Notes: a model not told the origin generated them from the letters alone. Counted from the stretch's first letter, positions 1 to 13,789 are shown. The stretch: 64,000 nucleotides of DNA from Ottelia alismoides (GCA_037367405.1 JAZKJV010009623.1:403905-467904), one strand, 5' to 3'. Numbers and translations: made by a program.

Positions 1-1577
1 ATTCCTGTATTAAAAAAAATTGAAAATCTTTCTTGGAAGTTGACTCTGACTACTAGGTTTAGTAGACATTTTCAGTGAGGGAACCTCGGTCTCCCTTAGC
101 AGAGTGGGTGGTTTAGAGGACATCGCATACAGCCCCGTCCTCAAGTAACACGGGCCTCGGCATGTACTTACACCCATACTGGCTGAAAGTGTATACTTTT
201 ATTTGAGCCTGGGCCAGTCATTGTCTCTCCGAGGAATAAAAAAAAGTATAAAATTAAAACCCATAAAAATTTGCAAAAGATAAAAATCACACAAAAATTC
301 ACTAACCCATGGAGTTGGTGTATTCCTGACACAATCACACTCACGCAAGGCTTGAGGATTTTTGAGGACACTGGATCTCTGGGATCTTGAGAGTCTGAGT
401 TAACATGCCTTAGTCATTAGGGTTTTCCTGACTTAAATATCCACACTCCTCTGGTTTGAAAGATTTGAGTGCTATATTGCACTCTTTATCTCTACTTTCA
501 AGAAAATATGATCAGCACAGTCACTTCCACAACTACATGATTGATGAGATGAGATGAGATATCACTTGAGGAACTAGGATCAGGGATTTAAATTTAGACC
601 CGATCTTATGATATTCGAGGATGGGATAAAGTTTACGAAGGCTTCAGAAAACTTGAGTGTCAGCAAAAACCCTAGCCAGTATGTGAACAAGATTCATATG
701 CTATCTCTTGATATTTACCTAAAAGTGCCAGGGTGTGATGAAACTTAAAGAAACTTGTTGATCAGTGTGCGCCAATCTCTTGGTAAAAGCAGTGGAGCTA
801 GCCAAAAAAAATGAAATATCAAAGAAAAGCTCTAAAATCAAAGTCAATTCCAAATGAGCTTCCACCAATGGCGAGCGCTCCCAACCATTTTCAAAGTGTC
901 CCCTTGGACCAAGCGCTAAATAGGACCAAGGAGTCGGGCTGACACCACAAAAAGGGCCCTGCATCGTAAGCGATACAAGTCTGGGTGTCGAAGGTATCTT
1001 AGATACTCAGAAAAAGACACACCCCGGTGTATTCCCAGAAAAACAAGTGCAGACGACTACAACTCTCTTGACGGACACATTGATCAACAAATTAATAATT
1101 TACATGTGTTGAGTAAAAGGCACTCGAGAGGCCCCTTGTTCCAATGTGAGGGTGAGAAAATTAGACACAATCCCTGTACCTCCATCATCTGGTCGTTCAT
1201 CAACATTTCAAAGTCTGACAAACTAATGAGACGGTGGACTGAAGCAAGAACATACTTGTTCCCTAGTATTGAGGATTAGGACTAGAGGAGAATCTTTGGG
1301 ACTGGAACTTTGGGTGATGCATCAACTCGGCTCTCATGAAATGCAGTACACTAAATGTCATATCCTTATATTATATGTACAAAAAGAGAGTCTGATAATC
1401 TGAGAAGTTGGATTCCTTCTGACTAAGGCTTGGATAAGTCCAGAATTTTAGGATCACTTAGGTTGAGGGTCTTTGAAATATCAAGCCTTGTAAATTTTCA
1501 CGCACACTATCAGGAAGTAATCCGACTCCTTCATTCTTTAGATGCTCGAGGACGAGCATGGTTTAAGTATAGGGGTA
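1..1577 (+). mobile_element. 3' internal untranslated part of a Tat/Athila-like gypsy element, ending in its polypurine tract
   Basis: No long sense-strand reading frame is visible. The stretch runs into a purine-rich tract at 1565-1575 (AAGTATAGGGG), two bases before a TG-starting LTR at 1578. Just upstream is the 'ctcgaggacgagca' phrase (about 1543-1557) that commonly precedes the 3' LTR in Tat/Athila gypsy elements. An antisense frame of 81 codons (964 to 719) exists. Some Tat elements carry antisense frames between pol and the 3' LTR, but I cannot match this one to them. The 5' part of the element lies outside the window. The lineage is inferred from the layout, because no reverse transcriptase is visible here. 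Confidence 0.55.
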
Positions 1578-4500
1578 TGATGAATCTCGTATTCATCATG
1601 CTAAAAGACACTTATTAAAATCCCTGCTTAAACAAACCAATAAAAATCACCTCTAATTCTTTGATTTTATCATGTACTATATTGTGTATAATTAACCCTT
1701 AATTATTTGTATTTAATTTCCCTTATTTTTCTTGTAATTATTCTATCACTCAAAAACCCCTAAAAATTAGGTAGATAAGTTGTCTATAATTCACTGACCC
1801 TTAAAAAGATAAAAAAATACAAAAACAAATCAAAACCACAAAATTGGTGTTTTTATCCCCTTAAAAATACCCCCAAAAAAATAGCTTTTGTACAGATGAC
1901 CTCTTTTGGCTTTCTGCCCAACATGAAAGTTGTAGATCTCGTCGAGACGAGCAACTTTTATGTTTTGACTTTTTCCAAATTCGTCCTCTAACTATTTCTT
2001 TTCTATTTTTTTTGTATTTATGTTTGAATTATTCTGATTGGGCCACGTGGCGCCCCCTGGGCCGCCCACGTGGCCCGCATCTTCTCGCGACACCCGGCCC
2101 TCTCCTGGGCCGTTGGATCGCACCATCCTTCGCCTCTCGTTTCCCCACGTCATCCCATCAACCCTAGCCGTAGATCTCAACAAGCTCTCAATCCTAACCA
2201 CCCGCCCCTGCCTACTTCCTAGCCACTCGATCAGATCTTAGGATCTGATCTCCACCGTCCAAGCACGCTCTACCCCCAGCCATTGGATCGCACGATCCAA
2301 CGGTTGTGGCTCATCGTCAACCTCGCGTAACCCCCCTTCCCCAGCCGTTTCAACTCACGAACCCTCTGCCCCTTCCTTTTTTGGCCATCACCTCCGGCCA
2401 CCCCTTTCTCTCCTAACGGCAGCCCCGCATAGCCCGCTCCCCCGCCTTCCTCGCGAACCTCCATCACTCGCCTCCATTAAACCCTTCACCATTAAAACCC
2501 CCCTCGAAACCCCCTGCTTCGCCATGAAACCGTCGGTCACCCTCTGCTATTTAAGCCCATCCCCTGCCACCGTATAGCCTCATCCACCAATCTTGGGGCT
2601 TCGGCCCAGTCTCCGGCCCTCCGGTGACAGCGGAGGAGCCCCTTGAATGGAGGCGAAGTAGGCCAAAGTCTCGGTGAGATCCATGGCCTCCGGCCACGTA
2701 GCGGTCGCCATCTGGCACCGCCGAGCACCTCGCATTGGCTGAGCGAGTCGTGCGACGACCGGAGCCCCGCCTAGGAGCTCAGCCCAAGCCTCTCCTCCAC
2801 CGGTCCCCCTCTCCGACGAGGTCCCTCCTTCCTTCTTCTTTTCTTCGAATTTTCCTGCAATCTCATGTCATATCCACCTTCATTAGACCATCCAATTACC
2901 TTCGCCACACCACCACCATTCACGCTGACCACCCTACCTTTCTTCAGAACCTCCTCCGCTTCAATCCCCTTCTCCTCCGCTTCGCCGGAGAAGAAGCATC
3001 AGACCACCGCCTCTCGACGCCTCCACGGTCTCCATACACCTCACCTCGCTCACAGTCACAACCCGCTTCGGCTATCTAACCTTTGCAGGAGCTTCCATCT
3101 TCAATGGTCGAAGTGCTGAACGGAGCCCCTTCGAGCTTTTCTCCTCCGGCGATGCTGCACCTTCTGTCACCTCTGATCCTCCATGGAGCATCGCCGCATC
3201 ATAACTTTCTTCGCCAGGTCCCCAGCTTGCTCCTCCATTCATCAGAGGACTTGGCGGAGCACGGAGGAGCAATCTGCGTGTCACCGGAGCCCCGCCTTCT
3301 CCGGTGGCTCGCGGCGGAAAGAGATGCTACAGGTGCCGTTCGATCGAATGGATCGAACGGCTGTGATGACGCCACGTGGTGGACCCGAGCCTTCTTCCAA
3401 GCCTATAGGCTCGGGTCCTCCAAGCCTAACGCCGAACCGCCCGCTATCACTACGTGTGCCCGAAGCTGACGCCCCTCCCGAGCCTGGCCCCTCGCGTGCG
3501 TAGTACGTGGGGGCCTGAGTAAATTGCAGAGAAGCCCCTGGAATATTATCTATTTGCATTTTGGTCCCCAGGCACGTGCCTCACGTGCGTGCCTGGGTAA
3601 ATTTCAGGGAGGCCCTCCAGGTTTTGAAGATTTACAAATATGCCCCTGCGCGCAATGGAAAAATTACATCTGGGCCCAGGCGGTTTTCCATATTTGCATT
3701 TAGGTCCCTCCAGGGACCTAAATGCAATATTTATCCCTTTATTTCATTGCATTTTTATTACAATTATGCCCTTGCACTGTTTTTAGCATAACTTGAGCAT
3801 CGTAGGTCCAAATTGCATGATTTCAGTGTCGTTTTGATCCTTGTTTTGTCCTCTTCATCTTAGCGTACTTATTTGTCTCATTTGCTCCTGTTTTAAATGA
3901 AGTGAATTTTCATGTGCAAATATTGGGACTCTACTCTCCTTGTCTGGCTTTGATCCGATGACCGCTTTTTAATGTTATGATTAATATGACACTGATTTCA
4001 TTTCTATGTTGTTGCTCATAATTTTTAGGGTATAATTGTAGGCTTTATTATTCTCTGGCATTCTTATTTCATGCATCACTTTATATTTGCATAAAAACCA
4101 ATAAAAATACATGCATCATAACATCACTTTGCATTGCCTTGAAAATATCATAGTGCTTCAGAATTTGCATATGGACCTGAAAATGAGATTAAATCGCAGT
4201 GAACTTCATGAATCAAAATTCAAAAGCCATAATTAAGCAGCTGTGTCCCTGTGTTCGACCATGGTAGACTTGCCAAGCATAAATATTCCACAGCATTCAA
4301 AAACTGTGGTTTTTGCTGAACCAAATTCGCCTCCTGTACTACAACATAATTCCACACTATTAAAGAGGCGAATTTTACGTTCATCAATAGTTTAGCGTTA
4401 AATCATCCATTCGTAGTTCGCCGGAGCCCAGCTCCAGCGAACTCAACCGCCGTGATCTCTGCTAGTCCTCGACGCACCAACTTGCCTCCACATCGATCCC

Positions 4501-6459
4501 CTTCGCCTTCTCCACCTTCGTCCACACCCCATTCACCTTGATTCCAGTTGGATTGAGCTTTAGGTGCTCCATCCCTTCATCCGCTGGAGTACCTCCACCC
4601 GCGCCACCTGTCGCCCCATTCCACCAAACCAGACCCCCAGGACATCTCGATTTCTTGGGTGTTTAATTCGTAGGTTCTGGAGGCCAAAGGAATCCCTCTA
4701 GAGTCGATTTTGTGTTCCTCGAGGCACATGGGATGCTCCTCATTCTCCGACCTCGCAACGGCGCTCCGGCCGTTGCCTCACCATTTTGAAGCCGCCTGCC
4801 ACTCGAGGAACCTCCTAGGAACCCTTCTATGCCGTTTGTAGCGAAGAAGGTGGTCGGGGATCGGTACTATGTCAAATCCAAACTCGTTGAAGGCGAGTTC
4901 CTCTATCGTTCTTCCACCATCGCCCAGAACCGTCCGATCCTCCCCTATTCTTGGCAAGTTACAGCATCTGTTGGATCTGATGCACCCTTCACCGTCCGAT
5001 CTACATCAGTGATCTAATCATGGCCATCAGCAACGAAGGGGTATCGGTCGTCGGATAGGTGACCCGTGGCATAAGTGATCGATCTGCTCCGTCCACCTCT
5101 GCCTTTGGCTTGGGTATTTTGCATTTCAGCCCTGCCAAATTTGTATTTAATAATTAGACTATAAACATTCCTCTGTCATTTAAATTTATTTTGTACTTTT
5201 GCAAATAGGCCCCCAGATTTAAGAGTAATTGCTTTCCAGTTCAAGCCACATCACCTCACATGACGCATCATGTGTGGGGAAATTTTGCATCGAACCCCTT
5301 AGAATTTGTTTATTTCTATTTAGTCCACAAACTTTTGTATTTAGTTATAAGTTTTTTGGAAAATTGCATCAAGGTCCTTTGACTTATTTTACAAAAATGC
5401 CCATGTAAGTAATGTAGTTTCTCTTTGTTTCTTGAATTTATTTCACATAGCTACATTGCTCTAAAAAATCCACAAAATAATCGTAGACTCTTGTTGCATT
5501 GTCATTCACGCCTTATTTTTCTTTTGCAATTTGGATCCCTTTATTATTTATTAAAAATAAAAACATCTCTTTTTATCCCTATTTGCAATAGAACATACAT
5601 AAAAATTATAAAAATGTTGTGAAAAATTGCCATTTTTTTGTGTATTTATGTATTTTTAATCTTTAGACCAAAACTCATTAAAAAATACAAAAGAAAAACC
5701 AAAAATTGAAAAACCCTAAAAACCTTTATAAAAATATATAAAATTATTAAAAATTCCCAAAAATATATTTTCTATCTTTAAATTTTCTTTATTTATTTTT
5801 AAATTAATTTGGAGTAATTTTGATGATGTTTGGTATTTTTCTCATCCATTTTTATTTTAGGTATTTATTTTATCCTTGTTTTAGGGTATTTTTAGCTTTA
5901 AAAATATATAAAATTAGCAAAAATTCCTTAAAAATAGTAGAAAATATTTTAGAATCCAAAAATATTTTATTTCTCTTATTTTGATTATTTTTATTAGTAT
6001 ATATATCTATATTTGTCTATATTGTATATATATCCTATATATAGCTTTATATTTTTTAAAAGAAAAAAACTAAAAAATATAAAAAGATAAAAAGGAAATA
6101 TAAAAATAGAAAATTAAATATCAAAATATAAAAATATAAAATCAAAAATAAATCAAAAAATAATTAAAAATAAAAAACCCACATAAAAAATATAGACACG
6201 TAATCTCACAATCAATTTTTGTGCTTCATTGCCCCAATCTAGTTGTTTGTTCCTTGTGTTCGACATTCTACACACTTGCACTATACACATTTTGTAGAGT
6301 TAAATAAAATAAATTTAACTCCACATTGTTTTTTTATTGCTTAATTATCATTGTGGGTTAATTGTTGTTTGAAGTAGGGTTTCTTGCGGGATGCCACAGC
6401 GACTGCGTCTCTGCCCGGTGTGAGACGTATTGTAGACCTGTGAAAAATCCCCTTCAACA
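1578..6459 (+). mobile_element. 4.9-kb LTR of a Tat/Athila-like gypsy element
   Basis: The LTR starts TGATGAATC directly after the polypurine tract and ends CTTCAACA, immediately before an interrupted gypsy integrase frame, so both ends are supported. The first bases form a hairpin (arms 1577-1585 and 1591-1599). The body alternates GC-rich blocks (2035-3560 and 4420-5130, full of CACGTG and short palindromes such as 3567-3575 with 3589-3597) with A/T-rich low-complexity sequence (5420-6300). Short frames in the GC-rich blocks have no recognisable domain. LTRs of 3-5 kb are known in Tat elements. The left target-site duplicate is outside the window, so GTGCT at 6460-6464 cannot be tested. Confidence 0.6.
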
Positions 6460-7163
6460 GTGCTTTAGAATGGAAGGGATCATGTATTAAACATTTGCCT
6501 CTTGTAGAATTCACCTACAACAAATAGTTACCATGCAAGTATTGGCATGGCACCATTTGAACCATTGTATGAACGTTGGTGTACTACTCCTATGTTAGCA
6601 AGAGGTCGGGATAAAGAACCTTTGTGATTCAGATAGACTCCAAGAGATACGGAAAGCTGTAGAAGTTGCTCAAAGAAGACTGATAATTGCTTAGTCGCCA
6701 GAAAAGCTATAGTGATACCAGGCGAAAAGATCTTGAGTTTGAGGTAGGTGACTTTGTATACCTCAAAGTACCACCTATGAAGGGAGTTTAGAGGTTTGGC
6801 TTGCGTGGAAAGTTGTCACCCAGGTTCGTGGTCCCTTTAAAATTATTCAGCGTATTGAAAAGTTGTGTATAAACTTGCACTCAATCCGCATCTTTCGGCA
6901 ATACATAATGTTTCTCATGTATCAAATCTGAGAAAGTATATTAAGGATCCTGAGCGTAAGATAAGCTATGATGATCTGCATGTTGAACCATACCTGACAT
7001 ACCTAGAATTACCTAAGCAAATACTAAATAAAGATATCAAGAAGTTGAGGAATAAAGAAGTAACTCTAGCTAAAGTGTCGTAGTGGAACAAAGAGTTTGA
7101 AGAAGCCACATAGGAAACTAAGGTAGATATGTGAGAGAAATACCTCTATTTATTTGAATGATA
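6460..7163 (+). pseudogene. Broken pol C-terminus of a chromodomain Ty3/gypsy element (Tekay/Del-like)
   Basis: A frameshifted, stop-containing remnant reads through the integrase C-terminal part (LPLVEFTYNN near 6500, then the GDFVYLK motif near 6747-6767). It continues into an open stretch at 6865-7083 with HLSAIHNVSHVSNLRKYI and the chromodomain-like ELPKQIL..KKLRNKEVTLAKVS, and ends near 7163 after a relic of the usual EATWE segment. A C-terminal chromodomain places it in the chromovirus branch, and the motif wording fits the Tekay/Del lineage. The upstream integrase, RT and gag are absent because the 4.9-kb LTR element lies in the integrase and the rest is beyond the window. The remnant is non-functional. 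Confidence 0.85.
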
Positions 7164-7291
7164 ACACTATGTATTGTGTATATCTTCTTTATAAATGAAA
7201 TGGCGTTCATTCCCTTTAAAGTTGTTATGATTTCAATTATCTTTAAGGTTGATATGCCTACATGCCAAGTCTCGAGGGCGAGACTTCCTTT

Positions 7292-9798
7292 TGTAAAGCC
7301 TTGAACTTGGCTTTCTCTTGGATCCTATATCATAAGATCCAGTCCGTCAAGAGGAAACCAAAAAATTTATTTTGTGCGAATTGGACTTCGTTTCGAATTG
7401 TTATGATTTTCAAAGGAAAGACAAGTAAAGAGGTTTAAGATGCCATTAACCCTTAATGACCATCGTTAAAACTAATTAATCACGATTAAAGAAATTAATG
7501 ATAGATTAAGGACTATTAATCATCTTTAGCAAATATTAATAAGTCGTTAGCAAAAGTTAAGCATGAGTCATTAAAGTAAAATCACGATTAGTGAAAGTTA
7601 ATCATGATTAGTGATAATTAAGAGTCAACAACGAATCTAGAAACTTCTGGAAAGTTCTAATTTAAGCCTTAAGTTTCGGATAAGTTTTGGCCAAAATCAT
7701 AGGCCGTTAGCCGCGGTTAAGAGTTAAACCACGGTTTACTGATCACGGTTATGGAACCTCGTATTTTGTACTAATTTCTGGAATAATTTTATCATCCAAA
7801 AATTAAAATGACCACATAATTTCGTAGATCTCTTCGAGACCTTTCCAAGGAGACCAAGAACATCTAATTCTGAACTTTCTAGCCCAATATATTGATGTTT
7901 TAAGGTGGATTGTTGAGATCCATATATGGATATGTACCGGATCCGAATTGAGATCCATTTTAACCTCTCCTTCTATAAATATGATATGATAGGATGCCCT
8001 CTCAAAAATCTAGCAACAACCTCCCTCCTTGGAGTATCACCACTTTTGCCGGATTGGTCGTCGAAGGGTTGCCATCGACATTGAAGAGGGTGCTCCGATC
8101 GAAGATCCACGACCACCGTCACGTAGGAAAGCTCGAGGTCACCATTGTATGCCCATTCACGCTGCAATCGAGCGACGGAAATATCATTACTGCATGAGAG
8201 GAGATCCCGAGGTAATATCCTCGAAGGTAACGAAGTTTCTTTCCCTCAATGTTGTTGGATTGACACGTTTTCTTTTAAAAACCTAGGTGCTTAACCATTC
8301 ATAGAGCCATACGATATTTTTGTAATGATTTTATCTCTCCTTGCGGTTGAGTTCATATGATCTTATCAAATCCCATTTCGCTGGAGTATCGGTAGTGTCT
8401 TAGAATCTTTTGGGGGTGCATCGTGTATGCGTGACTGCTATATTCCATTTATGCTTGAGATAAAAAAATAGGTGAATGAATTGAGATAGAAAGTGGACGT
8501 TGAATTTTCCAATCGTCGAGCTCTAATTTTATACACAGACATTCTTGTTTGAATATATGCAATAAACATAAACTGTTGAGATAGATTGTTGGCAATTATA
8601 ACATCATCTGGATTGTATCCATGGAACTGGAACCTTTTATCTTCTCTATCACAAAAATACAATTTAATTAACCTTTTCTTCAATACGTATAAATAAACTA
8701 ATCCTACCTATCGTGCAATAGTGATTTACACACATTTGGACATTTCGATTTGGTTTCCGATATTACTCACGTTATTTTTATTGGGTTCAATTTTTATTCA
8801 CGTTAATGTGATTTCCATATGGTAGATCCAACTTCTGGCACTTAACTTTATTAGTGAACTTTGTGCATATTAAGGATCATCGAGAAAGAAAAAAATGGGA
8901 ATGCACTCTTTCGTTGGGTTATTAGGGTTATAAGTAGCATTAAATGAATAAAATGGTCAAGATATGCTTCTTCACATTCCGACGTTATAAAAAAAGATGA
9001 GTGAGAATTCAAGTTGTTGTCATTGTTATTTTAGGATAAGTCAACGGATGAAAAAAATCCGTACAAAAGATTGAGTCTTGAACGGTTCAATACATAGGTA
9101 TTATCTTAAATAGTGTTTCTATTCCGTGAACAACTTTTTTTGTTGTCCTTAAATCATGAACGACTTGATCAATCCTCGAAAAATATAGTAATCATATATT
9201 ACTATACTAGTATACTATATTATGATCTTTCTATACTATATTATGATCTTTCTTGTTACTAAATTCTTATTAAACTTGATTTTGTTATCTTGAGATAGTA
9301 TTACTCACGAACAACTTATCAATGGTGGCAAACGAGATTTCAACGGGATTTTATTGTATATCTTCTCGGCATAAATAATGCGTATGTTGATGGCCTTGTA
9401 AAAAAATCACGAGGATAAAAAAAATGTTCCGTGTACTTTTTTTGACGGATACCATGAAATTTGCTTGTACTAGTAAATTTATCAAATCATATAACAATAG
9501 TATTATTCGTAATGACTATCTAGGAAGTTGCATTTTGAGTCGCATCCAAATACAATAGTTATTGAACAAACAAATCAACTACTTGTAGGGTTGTAGTTTT
9601 CTTTTCAACTTGCGAGAGAGTTTTCACAGTAATCGGCAGTTGGATATAGGTGTCTCAAGGGATTGATGCACCATTGGACCCCTGAACAGATACCTTGATA
9701 GTCGTGACCCCAACGGACGAGTTGGGAGATGCGTTCTACCTAGCAGCCCAGTTGCATACAGAGTCGCTCGATGAAATAGGTAGGTGGTGCGGTTGACA
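7292..9798 (+). mobile_element. Probable 3' LTR of the chromodomain gypsy element; right end uncertain
   Basis: After the pol stop, a degraded 'tctcgagggcgagacttcc' phrase (7272-7290) leads to TGTAAAGCC at 7292, the usual LTR start in Del-like elements. A TATA-like ctataaata lies at about 7973-7981, followed by a GC-richer leader (8000-8220), which is the expected U3/R layout. The right end is a guess: ...GGTTGACA at about 9798 would give a 2.5-kb LTR. No target-site duplication can be tested because the left end of the element is outside the window. A small 21-bp direct duplication lies at 9211-9252. The short frames at 7973-8286 are not genes I recognise. Confidence 0.4.
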
Positions 9799-10660
9799 TT
9801 CTTAATTTCTCACTTATACACGATTTTACGACTAAGTTTAAAATTTGATGTGCCTGCATCGAATTCTATTTTGAGTATTATTATTGTGAGAAATGTTCCG
9901 AAATGTAGTTTGAAGTTGGAGATAAGTAGTGATATTTTCTTGTACCGATTAAATAAAGGTCCTTAAAAGTTTACTCAAGATGACAAACAAGTTCTCGCGC
10001 AACGGAGGCCTAGACTCACATACTTATGTGTGCTAAAGTAATACGAGAAATGATTTATGATCGGATAACAGTGATTGTATTTGTATACCATTGTGAACTC
10101 TAGTCAATAGGCAGAAATATCAACATCAGCGTTATAGTCCTCAAATGATGACTAAATTAAGAAATAAGTCAGTGATCACATAATCCCTTCTAAATTAGAA
10201 TAATTTGGTATACTCCAATTTTTACAATATATGCACATGTCACTAGATGGAGTTAAGTACACATGTCTTGCTTACCACTACAGTAGATACTACATTGTTT
10301 GTCTTGTTATTGGACAATTGCTCATAATGTTACTCTTGTTTGAAACAAACAAGTATAGCTAAACAGTAACCACAACAGTAGCGGCTTTGAGAAGACCGAA
10401 CTTTTACATCATACTTGCACTAGGCATGGTGCATCTACTTAGAGTAATGTATTTGCTTCTACATTATTTTCATTTTCTTTTGAGAGACAATATAGTCAGA
10501 AAAATTGAATTATATGGTTATATCTTGTTTCTCATTTATAGACATGGACTTGATGATAATTGTTAATGAGAATGATTGTTAAGGTTACATTCTATTTTAC
10601 ATTATTATCATGTTATTATATGTATTTCAAATGTTGATCTAAATGTATAAGAAAGTTTGT
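9799..10660. other. Unassigned intergenic sequence
   Basis: A/T-rich sequence with no long reading frame, RNA gene or clear repeat structure on either strand. It is probably decayed transposon DNA between the gypsy LTR and the TATA-containing block near 10.77 kb. Confidence 0.4.
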
Positions 10661-11384
10661 TGAGTATCCGAGATCATGGGGCTTATTTGGACCTTAGGTC
10701 TGACTTTCATGTCACGTCAGTTTCGGTAGCTGGAGGGTGAGAGGTTACAATGGTTAGCAGTTTTCTGAAGTCTATAAATAACCCCCAACACATTCATTTT
10801 CTACTATTTTCACTACCACCACTACCTCGAGGATTATGGTCGAGAGGTCGGGAGGAGGAGAGGGAAGTGGGGAAGAAGTGCTAGTGAAGAGCTACTGGGA
10901 GGACGAGTAGGAGGAAGACAGTGCGATCCTCTTATAGTTTGTTTCGCAAGTAAACTCTAACTTGAGCTAGGTTTTTTTATTCATTTTCTTTTTCAAGCTA
11001 GGTTTCTTATTCATCTTCCTTTCCAATTCATTTTATGTTATGGTTTGAGGAGAAATCTGAGCATAACCCTACTCGGGTGCGGGTGGCTAGGCCGTCAATG
11101 GGCATACATGTTCTTCGTATGACTCACTCACCTTTGACAAGAGACTTGATGGTTCATCCATTTTTATCAATTTTATAGTTATTTTGATGGAGGAATTAGT
11201 GTAGTGCCCTACTTAGGTGCGGACTGCAAAGCGCATCAGTGAACCACGTGATTCATCGCATGCTTTACTCACCTAAGACGTGTGGTGTCTATCAACTCCA
11301 TCGCTTGCAATTCTATTATATTCTTTCTGTTACATTGTTGTTTCCCTCTTGATGATTTTGTAGAAGATTTTTTCCATTTTTCTT
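10661..11384 (+). promoter_or_regulatory. Promoter-like block with TATA box and leader, no downstream coding frame
   Basis: A good plant TATA sequence (ctataaata, 10772-10780) is followed by a CT/CA-rich leader (about 10790-10830) and then a GA-rich stretch (10845-10915). Two partly similar phrases follow, at about 11065-11135 and 11195-11280 ('ccctactcgggtgcgg...' and 'ccctacttaggtgcgg...'). No open frame of gene quality follows. It could be the R/U5 part of an old LTR or the start of a non-coding transcript. I could not find element ends. Confidence 0.25.
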
Positions 11385-11563
11385 TTGAAATATATCCTGA
11401 TATAAGGGGAAATTCTGTTGAAATTTTCATAGAAATATGACTCAATTTAAGGGGAAAGTCTGCTGAAATTTTCATTGGAATATGACCCGATATAAGTGGA
11501 AATTCTACCGAAATTTTCTTAGAAATATCACCTCGTATAATGGGATGTTATGTTGAAATTACG
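11385..11563 (+). repeat. 45-bp tandem repeat, four degenerate copies
   Basis: Units begin near 11387, 11432, 11477 and 11522. Each contains gaaatat.acc.gatataa.gggaaattct..tgaaatttt with substitutions. The even 45-bp spacing and the drift between units show an old minisatellite. A minus-strand frame through this stretch (11475-11269) reads open only because 45 is a multiple of three. Confidence 0.8.
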
Positions 11564-13680
11564 AGAGAAAATATGTTCTTCATGTTCTTCGTGTTCTCCA
11601 TTCATTCTTCGCATTATTCGTGTTCTTCATTCATTCTTCGCATTCTTGGCATGTTATTTATGGTTCTTGATACGAAACTGAAATTCCATCATTTCAAGAG
11701 TCTTAAATCTCCCTTTCTGAAAACGAATCACGATAAAGAATTGCATACGCGAGAGAGAGCTCGATTAGGTAACAAAATCCCGTCTCTTAACGTTGGATTT
11801 TCAAGTTAAACTAGATAAGAATATATGTTTATCATGCTCAGTATTTTGGTAAACATTCACATGCTTGTTTCATGATTTACTTTAAAATGATTGCTATAAT
11901 AGAATTGGTGAAATGAATCATCCTTGCAGTTGTTGTGGTAATTGTGCAAAATGATACTGAGATTAGCTGAGAATCAATATGGTATAAATGAGATCCGGTT
12001 TCAAATTTCATATTATCTTTTTATATAAGGATGACTTGAAGTAGATATTACAGATCGAGCATGCAACCTTTAAGTTTGTCAGAAGAACATCTGTATTGGC
12101 AAGCCAAATCTAGGTGGTATACAACTACCTGGATATATTGAGCGTATGAAATAAGTTATTTACAATGCGCGATAATTGATTGTCATTAGGCAGGTTGACT
12201 GACTGGAGATATGGTCATGCCATGTGGAGGCACGGGTGTTTGGATAGCGTTCAGATCACGATAACGTGTATTTAAAGCTGCTAGTTTATGTAACTAAAAG
12301 TTAGCATGTTGTTTTAATCTACCAAGTCCTCAAGGAAGGTCTGCTTTTTTGTTGTTAGGCTGAGAGTTTGAACCTCTGGATAATAAAAGAAAAGAATTTG
12401 TCAGGATAGTATTGGAGGATTGGTTGAGGCGACATGTGGCGGTATAAGCTCATCAGATCAATGCAATATCTAATCTTAAAATGTTCACAGCTTTGGAGTC
12501 CATGAATGGTGAGGTAAATTTCCTGGACTAATCCCTGACGTGGAGTAGAAGGAATGAGACTTAAACTGATGAGAAGAAGTGAAACTTTCTAGTATAATAA
12601 GTTCTGCTAAACTACACCACTTCCTTAGTTTTCTCTTCTTCGTTACTTAGCACTCACTAATCATTGTCTCATGATTTCTGGAAACTAAACATGCATCGAA
12701 GAGTCATCACAGGGATAGTATCCACCCGCAAGCCTCAGTAGCATTACTCTATAAGGTAGTTGGTAATCTTTTTTTGCATTTCCTTTGCAATTGATGTACA
12801 TATAAAAGGTTATAGTGGGATACTGTACTATGTAAACTTCATTTTGTGAATGGAAAAAGATTGAAATACTTCTTTCTCAATAATTTTGGTTGCAGTCTGT
12901 TTCTGAATGTTAGTTATGATTATTGAATAAATTATTGTTGAGTAGTTACATCCGGATATGGGAGGATCCGATGATCTGGAAATGGAGTCGTGGCAGCAAT
13001 CGATCATTTGATACACTTCCATTCAGCGATTCAATATTCTATACTACATAATGCTAGGCTTGTCGAGGGGTGAAGAATAATCCAACACGTCATCTATGAT
13101 ATATTGATGATGAGGCTTATTCAACGTCCCAATATTACCGTGCTTCACAAGGTTCTGTTGCATCTTTTTTGCCAAAGAGAATGTCTGTAAGTGTGAGATT
13201 CCTCCGAACCCACCTTATGGTCTGGTGGATGAAGGGGTGGGCTCACTTTGAAGATCGGATTCAACCCCACCCTCCCACCCTTAGTCACTAAAAAACTGTG
13301 AGATCTCTGCAAATGTATTCCACAAGAAGACTCGAGCAGTTTTGGGCATCCTGCCACTTATATCATGTTATAAACTGTGAATCAAGCTCAAAAACCTACT
13401 CCTGGATGAGAAAGAGAGCTTAGAGGTCTCAAATTTCTCTCCTCCCATTGATACGACACCAAAAAGATCATACATTTGGCATCAATAGACACTATATTTA
13501 TTAGAATGCTACTGAAACCTTAGATTGCAAACTCGACTATTGCCCTTTCCTTGTAAAGATCTTGAGTCCGTAAGGTATTCCAATCATTATGTCCCCATTC
13601 ACATCCTTCTTATACACAAAATTAGAGTGATTTCCATTTATTTTTTAATTGATAATAGGAATATTGATGCAATAATGTAG
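11564..13680. other. Unassigned intergenic sequence
   Basis: No coding frame, RNA gene, paired terminal repeats or tandem array that I can support. The frames of 60-90 codons here lack recognisable motifs. It forms the distal upstream region of the signal peptidase gene. Confidence 0.4.
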
Positions 13681-13789
13681 TAATATTCAGGGTCGCGTTT
13701 ACTTGTTGGACTAATCTATTCCGTGAAACCATCACCTCAAAATATCAAAGTCGAGGCCGAGCGTGACGAGAGGCAATTAATATAACAAC

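Noticed and set aside
2038..3559. Overlapping frames of 60-128 codons on both strands in the GC-rich block
   Set aside because: They lie inside a gypsy LTR, have no motif, and occur in several frames at once, as expected of GC-rich DNA.
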